Shown piece after piece: positions 21,663-30,914 of a stretch of 30,914 nt of DNA. Made by a program: the position numbers and the translations under genes. Origin of the DNA: Tieghemiomyces parasiticus (Eukaryota > Kickxellomycota > Dimargaritomycetes > Dimargaritales > Dimargaritaceae). Every line of letters starts with the position of its first letter. Position 1 is the stretch's first letter. Under the pieces are notes generated by a model that was given only the letters and a program-made list of their open reading frames with translations, was not told where the DNA came from and ran no database searches. Location: contig JANBPT010000556.1 of NCBI GenBank assembly GCA_027575765.1, positions 1 to 30,914 on the forward strand, read 5' to 3'.

Positions 21663-24600
21663 ATGACGTCCACCACCTTTCTGCGCCACCTCTCCGCCGG
21701 CACTCTGCCGTCTCCAACCGACCTTGAAGGCTGGGCCGAATTTTGGCAGAATTACGAAGCGGCCCAGGTAGGTGCGCACGATAGCAGAGAGAAGGGAAAG
21801 GGACCAGCCTGCTTAGGCATGAGCTATTGCTGTCTGCGCTGCTTAATGCCCCCTTCTGCAGTACCAGCCGTGATGGACGAGACTCTTGTACTGCTCCACT
21901 CGATGGGTTAAGTCACTAGGCAGCCTCCAACTAAAACCTTTAGATGCCTTTTTGATCTGCCCCTATCAAACGACCCCCCTCACTTTGCTCAGCTGACCAA
22001 AGTCATCGGAGTATACTTCCGGTCGGACGACCGCGCAAAGCAAGGCATAGAGTTCCTCCGGGCCTTGCTACAGGGTTCCCGCTTGGTCACTCACGCCGAA
22101 GCGTACGATGCCGTGGTGACTACTGTGTACGCGGAACTGTTGGGGGCCCGTTCAGGTGCAGGTCGACCGGACGAGGCCTATCACCGGGATGTGGCCGACC
22201 TGCTGAGTACCGAGGTGCGGTACTTTACACCGAGAACCACCCTGAGCCTGGCCTTCGGCCTGGTCACCCAGATTCAAGGCTTTGTAGCGCTTAACCCGGC
22301 TGCACTCGAGGTGGCCCCGAATCTACTCCAGGCCCTGTCCGCCTTGGAAGACATCGGTGATTCCGAAGTGGCGGCGGATTTTGGCGGACTCACCTGCGGT
22401 GCAGATGTACGCGACGCCCTCATTGGCCAGATCTGTACTCACCCGTGGCATCCGACGCTCAACCTCGGGCTGGTATCAGTATTCCGCGACCTGCCACTCA
22501 GTAATACCCAGCTCGATGTATTCATCAATAAGGTATTCAAGGTCCTACGAACAGTGGAAGCGGAAGAAATACCACCTCTCGTGTACCAGCTGTTGCTGTT
22601 CGCCAAAAAGGGTAAGGGCCGCACGATCCTGTCGCGGCTCCTGGCATTTTTTGAGGAACTCGAAGCGATGACAGATGAAGCGGCCACTGGGATACGGCAA
22701 AATTCCGGTGCTGTCCGACCGCACCTGACCATCGGCAAGCTCCGCCGGGCGGAGAGTGTGGTCCTAGTGCACCTCAGCTTCGCCGTGAAGCAGGACCAAG
22801 CTCTGGGCCAGGTACTCCTCAAGTTGGCAAAAGTAACGTGTCCTGCACGCCTAAGCCCGTTCTTCCTGTCCACGCTGCTGGCTGTGTCCAAGATTCACCG
22901 ATTCGAGTTCGTGGTCATCGATCTGTTGCGGGCGAAAATCGCGACGCACTACCGCAACCAAGTGCGCCAACGCCAGATCCTCACTCCATCATTATTAGCG
23001 TCCTCACCATCCTCACCTGCCCCTGCTGGTGAGGCTGGCGGCAATTTGGAAGCCACGTTTGCCCGGCTCGCCAGTGACACCAGTCTCGGGTGGGACCAGA
23101 CCATCCCAGGTCTCATCCAATTGTCCCTTGTCCTGATCGACGCGGCGGGCGGGAGCGGCGCCGCTCCAGCCTTTTTCACCGTCAAAACTAAGGAACGGCC
23201 CGTGCGGGACACCCTAGCGCACGCCATTGCCATTGCCAACTACCACGTCGAATCTGTCGATCCGGCCGATCCAGCGCTACCCAGCGAGACAGAGGCCCTG
23301 GCCACACTGGGCACTACCACGCTCCACAATGTATTTCGTGCCCACCGGATGGTCCGCCCTGACATACTTGACCAGGTCATGTCCCGCATCGAATTTCGGG
23401 CCGAAAGCACCGCCCTATGCGCGCGGCTGCTAGGTGATCTGGTGGCCGAGCTCCCTGAGACCCTGGTGAGCGATTACCTGCCCCGGTTTAAAGAACTGAC
23501 CAACTGTCTGGCTGCCCTGGCCCCTGACGTCGCCGAGAGAATCATGACCGTCATTCTACCCCTCGCCCGCCACGACCGTGGGTTTTGCGACCACCTGATG
23601 CTAGTTCTGCGTAAGCACATGTTTAGCCGGGACCTTGAGGGCCGCCAGGTGGCCCTGATGGGCCTCCTGGTGTTCCTAGCCTCGCTGACTGGCTCGGGTT
23701 CCAACGGAAATAGTGGGTACAGCAATGGTGGCGGCCGAGATCAGCTGCCGCTTGTATTGGAGATCCTCGGTATGCTACAGCGCTGCCTGACCCAGCAGCT
23801 TTCGTTGCGCCTTCGACTCTACCAGGGCCTGACGGCTCTCTTAGGCCTGACGGAGTTGGCCCCGCCGGTCCTACATCGGGTATTTCAAATGCTTCGCACC
23901 CAGCTGGACAAGTACCTGGTCACCCCGCCGAACTCGATTCCCCCACTCCGAGTGGAACTGGCCGCCGGCAACGGCGACGTGCCTGGCGAGCCCCTCCCTT
24001 GGCTCCTACAGGCCATCCTGTGCACTTACCGCCATATCCTCCGCGACCACGGCCCTTCTACTGTCCCTTTGGACGAGTTTACGACCACCCTGGCAACCAT
24101 CAACGGCGCCCTTCTTCAGTCGGAGCTAAACGATTTCGGACTAGACGCCGGGGCGGATTTCAACCCGGCGACACAGGCCGGTACACGTAAGGGTACGGTC
24201 CTCGCTCATCTGGTCGGTGTGTACGAGGCCCTTCTGGAACACGAGATGGCCGTGGGCGGCGTTGACCCGGTGGCACGAAGCTTACTAGCCCTTGACGAAC
24301 GTTACGCCGCCGTACGTCAACTAGCCGTTGAAAAGCTGGTTAATGCCAAGGCGCGCAAGGGCGTGCGGCCTGCCGCCGTCCCTCACGTGGCCGACCTGAA
24401 CACCGTGGTACAGCTCCTGGGTGCCTTGTTCCCTGCTGACGGGTTACGGGCCGAAGATTCCAGCGGGGCCAGCGAACTCGTCCACCACCTGCCGTTCGTG
24501 TATCGTGTGCTCCACATGGCTCACGCGCAGTTGCAGGCCATGATCGGGCCGGTAGTGTCGTCCTCGTCTACTGCGGTTTCTGGAATCACGCGGGATCTTC

Positions 24601-26457
24601 CAGCTCTTAATGCCCTGGCCGCCCTTCTTACTCGTGCCTACCTCATCCCTTGGATAGGCACCCACGGCCGCCTAACGGCTGATGTTGGGTTCGGCGGGCG
24701 GGATCGAACCCTCGGGTACGTCCACCTAGTGGTTGACATGTTTGCGCTATCTCTCCGGGGCATCGCTCGGGCCGGCTCCGAAGCCCTTCGTGATCTGGCT
24801 GCCATGCTGGCCCGGGAGTCGCAAACTATGATGCCACCCACTGGGCCTCGCCCGGAAGGTCTCGCTGCCATGCTACAGCTCGTCCAACAAGTGGCGGTCG
24901 CATTTGTGACGGAGAACGTTCCCCTCTATCGTGATCTTCTCCCACTGCTGACCAGTCTAGAGATCCTGGTCAGTACAACCGGCCCTTTGGCAACGACGAC
25001 AACCGCAGCTCCACTCTCTGACGCAGAGGTCGAAAGTGCGGAGTCCGCCCGTCGGCACCTGGCCGTCTGGCTCGACAAATTCTGCACTGAGGTGCCTGTG
25101 GAGGATTTACCCATCGTCCGGGCCCTACTCCGCCTCTCTGGCGCTCTCCACCCTCCCCTGCCCCCGTCCATCGACTCAGGGCCACGGCTCAACAGCTTGT
25201 CCCCCGATTCCTCTGGGCGCCATTTCGTGGTCGCGCTGGCGGATGATCTACGCACTCTCTTGGGTGATCTTCTGGTCCGGGAGGACGTTGAACCAGTCGA
25301 CGGTATCCCGCGCTACGCTATTATCACCCACCGAACCTCGACCGCCGTCGCCCAGTTTATCATCGAACAGGTTACGCGCTACCTCCAGGATGCCGACTGG
25401 GCCCTGACCCAGCTGCGGGACCAACTGGCCACACTTAAAGGTACGTTTTCGTTCGAACGAGGTTTGTCAAATAACAGGCCCGAACTTCACTCGCATAAAA
25501 GGACCGGGCTTTCTGCTTGACGACGCTTTAGCTATTGCGATCGTGTTTCTAATTTCATGCCAACCTCGCCTTTCTCGTCTCCCCGACCTTCTGTTTCGCT
25601 CCCGTTTTCAAGCCTTCCCTCTTGATGACGATACGTCTGTTAGTTCGCCTTCATCTGGCGCCTTAGTTCCGGACCTACAGCGTCTAGAGGCAGTGGCCCT
25701 CGCGCGGCTCCGACTGGCCATCCACGCTCTGGTGGTACTGGAACAGACGTACCTCCCGTCTTCCATTCCAGTCCCGCTTCTGAAGGCCCTGCAACATACC
25801 TACAAGCTGCTTGGCGACTTGGTGCGGCTCAAACTGTCCGAGAAGGTCGGTGTCTCGCGGGACCTGACAAATCTCATCCAACTGGTGGGCAGCGAGCTCT
25901 CCAAATATCTCTACGATTTCATCCCCCAATTCCAGGCCAAGGACACCCAGGACGCCGTGGATTCGGTCCAGCGCAAGAAACGCAAACCCATATCTGGAGG
26001 CGATGGTGGTAATGCATTGTCCTCATCCACCGCCCCTAAGGCCCTGCTGCCAGCCAAGTTCAAAATCAAAATGGTCAAGGAGTCCCGGCTCATCCCGCAG
26101 CTAGTGTACTCCCTAGAACAATTCGAGCGCTACGTGATAAAGCTATCGTCACAGGCCCGGGTCAATCTTACCCAATACCTTCGCCGCAGTACGGCACACG
26201 ACTTCCTGATCGTCCAGCAGCAGCTGGAGAGTTTGGACGACGAGGATGAGGCTGACGACGAAATTGCGCGCATCAAGGCAGACCAGGTAGCTGAGATGAC
26301 GGCCAGGGCCAATTTGGCGGATATAGAGGCCTTACATGGTGCAGGCACCGAGGACGAAGACCTGTCGCATTTGCTGTTGCTCGACGAGGAAGACTACGAC
26401 GACCCGGTTGGCAGTGGCCAGATGGCTACGGATGGACTCAAACGCAAGGCCTCTTGA
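21663..26457 (+). CDS. FANCI: Fanconi anemia group I protein
   Basis: FANCI pairs with FANCD2 to form the ID2 clamp that encloses DNA during interstrand-crosslink repair. My model has three exons: 21663-21767, 21993-25440 and 25613-26457. Introns are 225 and 172 nt, with GTAGGT and GTACGT donors. The product has 1465 residues (human 1328). Family blocks run in order: EEIPPLVYQLLLF, LSPFFLSTLLAVSKIHRF, VFRAHRMVRPDILDQVMSRI, LMLVLRKHMF, then near the C-terminus LIPQLVYSLEQFERYVIKLS and ARVNLTQYLRRSTAHDF. K576 in LVLRK aligns with the human monoubiquitination site K523. The C-terminal part has a basic KKRKP patch and an acidic tail. A second in-frame acceptor at 25532 is possible but has a poorer pyrimidine tract than the one at 25613. 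Identity is firm; the exact ends of introns are predicted. Confidence 0.95.
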
Positions 26458-27400
26458 CTTTCTAACTCCCGTGGGTTTATCAACCAGCTTTAGCTTTTAG
26501 TAAATGTAGTCTATCATTGCTGGTGTCATTCAATGTGCTGACTTTAGACTCGACTCTTTTTAACAATTGGGGAGTTGGTCGACTTATAGTGCAATAAACG
26601 GCCTTAAGCTGAGGGAAAAGTGGTGGGTAAGTCGCCAGGTGATTGTCATCTTGTGCATGCCGTGATGTAAGGTCATTTTTAGGCAATCATAGCCTCCAAC
26701 CCCACAAAGCCAACTATTTTCATTTTTAGGTTATAGTCATGACCTACTATAAACTTTTAGATGTGAAGTGCGGTGTTTATATTAGAAGGGGAGTCAGAGT
26801 CCACGTGACGCGCGGGCAGGATGTCGGACGAGTAGGGCATGGTAGCGCGTATAAGACGGCAGGGTTTGAATATGGTGAAAAGGGTAATATAAGGGTCAAA
26901 CGGACCAGTAAAAGGGAATAGGATTGTTTTGCTTTTTATGGGTTTTTTAGGAGTTTTGTAAGATAAGAATAATAAATGATAACGGTAGCGAGCAAACGTA
27001 CATGAACGACTCTGTGGCGGAGGAAGATGATGGGTTTGTATGTGCACACGGGCGAAGCTTCGATGTAAGGCGGTAAAACGGTGAAGAACTAACTTTAGAT
27101 TGTATTACTTCAACTTTTAAAATTAGGACTTCTTCTTTATTCGTCAGACCTAACTGGTCGGCCTTCTATAGGGGAATGATATCCAAAGTGGTGCCGGTAT
27201 TGGTGAGTGAAATTTTGATAGACGATAAAATTTTTGTAGAAGTCCGTTAGGTAGGAAGGTGTCTCACAGAGGTCGGGAATTGTATGCTTGGCGTACATGC
27301 CTTATGCATACTTGCACCGAAAGGTATATGGATAACTAAATAAAACTAGATATAGAAATGAGTGATAGGGGATAGTTGGTGGGTAAGTGGCGGGATTTTT
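26458..27400. other. Spacer downstream of FANCI
   Basis: AT-rich, with no gene or RNA seen. It marks the change from the GC-rich gene block to the repetitive right flank. Confidence 0.5.
26593..26598 (+). terminator. Possible poly(A) signal for FANCI
   Basis: AATAAA about 140 nt after the FANCI stop codon, on the right strand. Called by position only. Confidence 0.4.
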
Positions 27401-27429
27401 GATGTCCCATTTTTTACCGCAAAAGCTGG

Positions 27430-27830
27430 GGCCGGCTTCATACAGCTGTTGTGCACGGGGCCTAAAAACTCCCTATTTTCATTCCTATTTTAATATTTTG
27501 ATTAAATACATTTCTTTACCAGGTTTGGATATCCTTTACTTACTTTGCCATGTGATACATATCACGGGCTGTCACTTCATCAAAGGGACAGTCACGTGAG
27601 CTTATTCCTTTTTTTGTCATCACCATTATCCATATACTCGCCTCCCTTTCTGTGCTTGCCTCTTCATGAGTATAAATAAGGTTATCAAGTCTCTTCAATC
27701 AAACGACAGATACGTGATCCAATTTGATCTTTTATTCAATTTTTCACTTTTTTATACCAATTACCGTGAACAATGTCATTGAGGAGGCATTTTGACTGCA
27801 TTCACAACAATCACATGAAGGTTACCTAGA
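27430..27830 (+). repeat. Diverged repeat block B, copy 1
   Basis: Aligns over several hundred bases, with gaps, to 29905-30290. Shared landmarks are CAGGTTTGGA (27520 region), then ATGTGATA-x-ATATCA, then GTCACTT-x-x-TCAAAGG-A, and later a TATAAA-containing stretch and TTCACAACA. The TATA-like stretch (GAGTATAAATAAGG near 27668) suggests a promoter-bearing element such as an LTR or non-autonomous transposon, but no element ends are defined. Confidence 0.65.
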
Positions 27831-28821
27831 TATTAGACCCTATGGTCAGATATTTCAGCAACCTATACCACGATCTTAATAAGCAGGGGAGGCGAGTTTC
27901 ATTATGGTAGATTACTTCAATGATGAAGGGGACATAAGTACCAAAGGAAACTTGAAAAGGTTGCCTGGAGGCAAGGCAGGTGAAGCACCCCCAGATTATA
28001 GAAGAGCAAATGCTCAGGGTATATTGTAGTGTTGGCTCCATCCGATGAATCCGTGCCAGGCTCTTTGGTGCCTCCAGTGATGGCACTTTCCTGTGTGGGA
28101 AGTCAAGATGTCAGACGGGCCTCGTTTTTTTGGGTTGTGGCCAGGGGAAACGCAGTGGCGGGTTTGGTCATTGCTGAGTTGCTGAGAAGGGTGTTTATGG
28201 TGTAAATTGTACAAGAACTTTCTTATTTCCTCAGATGCCCTTCTTTATTTTATGGGTCCTTTGTCTTAATATATATAGCAAATTGAGAGGGAGATAAAAC
28301 ATAAGGAGTTAAAATCTATGTGAATTAATCTAATAAAGTCTCTCAGGTGATATAGGTGTGGACAGTGATTGTACCAAAGCAGACATCCTTAGGACAGCTT
28401 CAATTGTTGTTGGAACCTTTGATGAAGAGGGTTTGATTAATAAACGTGGTAAACAAGGTCTCTATCATGAACTGACCAGCGTCTGCTGCTACCCAATGTC
28501 AGAACACAGTGCATTGGCACTACAATATATAAGATAAGGTAAAACTCAAATGACAATGGCATTGATAAGGCCTGCAATTACTACCACTTAATCCCAGGTG
28601 GCAAGACAAAGGTTGAGCTGGGACAGAACAATGGTCTCTCAAGGACACAACCTTAAGAACAATAGGACAGGTTGTACAATTAGTCAGCAACAGGTCTAGA
28701 CCATAGGACAACCATCTAGGTGTCTCTAGGAGGTTGAACTCATGACCATATGATCAAGAGCAATGTAACCTAAAGTGCTACTGCCAGGGTAGGCCAAGGG
28801 TAACTAGTGAGGAAACCTATG

Positions 28822-28840
28822 CAGGATTTCCCATACCCTA
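28822..28840 (+). repeat. 19-base repeat, copy 2
   Basis: Identical to 18299-18317. A looser version (AATTTCCCATGCTATACAGG) follows immediately at about 28848, so the motif may be locally tandem. Confidence 0.5.
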
Positions 28841-29360
28841 CAGTGGAATTTCCCATGCTATACAGGAGGACCTCTATACATGGGTGGGCAGCAGTAGATA
28901 CCTTGCAGATGCCATTCTCACAAGTGGCAAGGTTATTATACCAAAACAAGACATACTGGCGGGTATATCAAGTGGTAAAGAACCTTCAAGAGACCTAACA
29001 AAGTGAGGGCTCCACATGTCTGTAAAGCAAACCAATATCTGAGGGTTGGTCCTGCTTTTGGAAGAACTTCCAAGACAAAGTGGAGAGTTTGGGAATATGC
29101 AGTTGGAGCAGTGGTATCCAAATCTGCAAAAAAAAGTGAAATTGGTTAACTATTGAGGGAGAAAGCCTAACAATAAAATCTATAAATGTATACCAACAAG
29201 TGAGCTTAGGGAAATATTGGTACTAGGCTTTACTAACAAAATAGTACCAACGGATGGCACTATGGGACAGAATACAGGAAAAAAGCTGCCAGGCCCTATG
29301 TTGCATACTTAGGCCCGGCTTATATACTATGACTATAATAAATGATTTGCGCTAATTGGT

Positions 29361-29381
29361 GGAGGGCCTGGCTGGCCCTCC
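29361..29381. repeat. Perfect palindrome with 8-bp arms
   Basis: GGAGGGCC, a five-base spacer TGGCT, then GGCCCTCC. It lies just upstream of the duplicated blocks of the right flank. A related but imperfect GGGCCAGCCAGGAGGCCC occurs near 30850, at a similar place relative to the second block A. Confidence 0.7.
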
Positions 29382-29465
29382 ATCTCTTCCAGGCCTCTCC
29401 CAGAGGTTGCCCAGTCTCTTTTCTTACTTTTCTTTTGCTCCTTGTGTAGGTGCGGCCTCCTACAA

Positions 29466-29520
29466 CTCTTCAAAGGGAGAAGCCGTGCTTGGCTTCACAC
29501 CATTGTGGTGCTAGGCTCTA
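29466..29520 (+). repeat. Short repeat, GGCTTCACACCATTG family
   Basis: Similar to 29889-29945 and, more loosely, to 27438-27475. All share a stretch like CTTCACACCATTGTTGTGC followed by AGGGC or AGGCT. It forms the junction between blocks A and B in different arrangements. Confidence 0.5.
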
Positions 29521-29820
29521 GATGGTGGCCTTTGGTTGGGCCATACACAACAATGGTCTGTGCCCAATGGCAAGTCAAGGGAAAATGGCAAAAGGCGGGA
29601 TTGTTTACTAGAGCTGTTTAATGTAAATAGTATGGGACCATTGAGGCATCCAACTACTAGCAATAAAAAATAAAATAAATAAAGTTGTACTGAAAACATC
29701 AAAAAATGGAAATTAGCTGGCAAGCCCTTACCTAACTGCACGGGCTCACTTTTATACTTGTGAGTGGGGAAAGGATCTACATCCCCCTGCATGCCGTGCA
29801 TAACCTTAAACCTTGCTCTT
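29504..29820 (+). repeat. Diverged direct repeat block A, copy 1
   Basis: Aligns to 30509-30830 over about 310 bases at an offset of about 1006 nt. Shared landmarks are TTTGGTTGGGCC, GCCCAATGGCAA, GGATTGTTTAC, AAATAGTATGGGAC, an AATAAAATAAA stretch, AGCTGGC-AGCCCTT and CATCCCCCTGCATG. No coding sequence is recognisable. Many differences are CpG in copy 2 and TpG or CpA here. Confidence 0.8.
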
Positions 29821-29904
29821 GGCTTCCCCCCCACAAGGGGTTAGCAGTTGTTTACACTTTCCCAATATTGGCGCGCCCATTAGATGCCTTCAAGAGGGAA
29901 AGCA

Positions 29905-30290
29905 GGTGTTGGCACCACACCATTGTTGTGCGTAGGGCTTACAAACTCCTTTTATCACTCCCTTTATTAAGTTTTGATAAATCAATTTTACATTTATTTA
30001 TCAGGTTTGGACAGCTCTTTGACTCCAATCCTATGTGATAGATATCAGACTCGTCACTTTGTCAAAGGAACCTTTACTATCTGTTTCTCATTCTTGTTTG
30101 CTGATTAAGCTTCTTTTCTTCCAAATATAAAAGGCGTGAACTGCGCCCTACAATAAACAATATTCTCTCCTTTCGTATTTCTGACCAAATTCGACTGTTA
30201 TCATTAAATCATCCTCCTTTATTACACCATACAAAAGAGGGTCCACTGCCATTGTTCACAACATCATGTGATGGTTGCAACACTTTGCGC
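29905..30290 (+). repeat. Diverged repeat block B, copy 2
   Basis: Partner of 27430-27830. It includes TATCAGGTTTGGACAGC, CTATGTGATAGATATCAG, GTCACTTTGTCAAAGGAACC, an AAATATAAAAGGCG stretch resembling a TATA box (near 30123), and CCATTGTTCACAACATCATG. It sits between the two copies of block A. Confidence 0.7.
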
Positions 30291-30508
30291 TGCCTTAACC
30301 CTTAACCTTCCTTGTTTCTACGTCATACTGTCACAAGCCTATAGTTTATTGTTTACCAAGTATATTTTAACTTGGTGACCTTAGGGACATAAAACTCCAG
30401 GTCATCATTGCCCGGAACTAGGAGGGGGGACAAATTCTTGGATTACACTTTAGTCTTTACTTTTCTTGACTTGTTTACTAAACGATTGATACCCTTACAT
30501 TGTAATCA

Positions 30509-30830
30509 TGTGGTGCTCAGCCCTAGGCGGGAGGTCTTTGGTTGGGCCGTACGCAACAACGGTCTGGGCCCAATGGCAATTCAGGGAAAAACTCGTCAAC
30601 GGACAGGATTGTTTACAGAAGTGTCAAAAGTAAATAGTATGGGACGAGTACGGCGTGATTATTGATACGAAGAATAAAATAAAATAAAATAGCTTTACCA
30701 AATGAATCTCAGAAAAAAATAGAAAAATCAGCTGGCGAGCCCTTGCCTAACTGCGCGGGCTCGCTTTTATACTCGTGTGCGGGGAAGGATCTGCATCCCC
30801 CTGCATGAAGTGTGTAACCTTAAAACTTTG
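30509..30830 (+). repeat. Diverged direct repeat block A, copy 2
   Basis: Partner of 29504-29820. This copy keeps more CpG sites, for example CCGTACGCAACAACGG where copy 1 has CCATACACAACAATGG, so it may be the younger or less mutated copy. The window ends about 80 bases further on, so whether a block B follows it is unknown. Confidence 0.8.
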
Positions 30831-30914
30831 ATCCTAGTGTAACCGATGGGCCAGCCAGGAGGCCCCCGCCCTTCTGCAGAGAACTCCAACAGTACAACAG
30901 AGAGATCGCCCGCA

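Larger units (their letters stand above)
27831..29465. other. AT-rich repetitive spacer, no gene called
   Basis: No gene is supported. Short open frames, such as 28807-28998, lack family motifs. It is CpG-poor like the left flank. It contains the second copy of the 19-base repeat and, at 29361-29381, a perfect palindrome. Confidence 0.5.

Noticed and set aside
25441..25531. Shorter form of the last FANCI intron, ending at a TTTAG acceptor
   Set aside because: In frame and possible, but the acceptor at 25612 has a CTAAT branch-like site and a long pyrimidine tract, and gives a better fit to the length of the family in this region.
28807..28998. 63-codon plus-strand frame in the right repeat region
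   Set aside because: Looks superficially protein-like but matches no transposon or cellular family I know and lies in repetitive AT-rich DNA.

Overview
The window looks like nuclear DNA of a filamentous or early-diverging fungus. The coding genes are eukaryotic, mostly GC-rich, and have few short GT-AG introns (about 170-290 nt). The gene set is fungal: a CRH-type cell-wall GH16 enzyme, a Nif1/Dsf2-like Sel1 protein and a double-BIR Bir1. It also includes FANCI and Rab2, which budding and fission yeast lack. I lean towards an early-diverging lineage such as Zoopagomycota, but the exact placement is a guess.

Layout. Positions 1-3000 are AT-rich, CpG-poor and repetitive. They hold three copies of a short dispersed repeat, an AT microsatellite and a decayed mariner transposase (minus strand, 1954-2984). 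The gene block runs from 3.4 to 26.5 kb: cytoplasmic tryptophanyl-tRNA synthetase (minus); Sel1-repeat protein (plus); Bir1/survivin (minus, 2 exons); ATP synthase epsilon (plus, 3 exons); Rab2 (minus); a doubtful spliced reading frame near 13.5-14.0 kb (minus); a secreted GH16/CRH-like glycosidase (minus); a 4.9-kb stretch with no convincing gene; a 75-residue 4F5/zinc-finger protein of the ZNF706 type with a 9-nt first exon (minus); and FANCI (plus, 3 exons, 1465 residues). From 27.4 kb to the end the sequence is again repetitive and AT-rich, with diverged duplicated blocks.

These are independent eukaryotic genes, not an operon. Several pairs share divergent promoters (WRS1/Sel1, BIR1/ATP15, zinc-finger/FANCI). 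Two genes concern chromosome maintenance: BIR1 (chromosomal passenger complex) and FANCI (interstrand crosslink repair). I did not find a clearly new multi-gene system. The most informative observations are the FANCI regulatory-site comparison, the CpG-decay pattern between duplicated flanking repeats, the mariner relic and its possible link to the short repeats, and the 9-nt exon.
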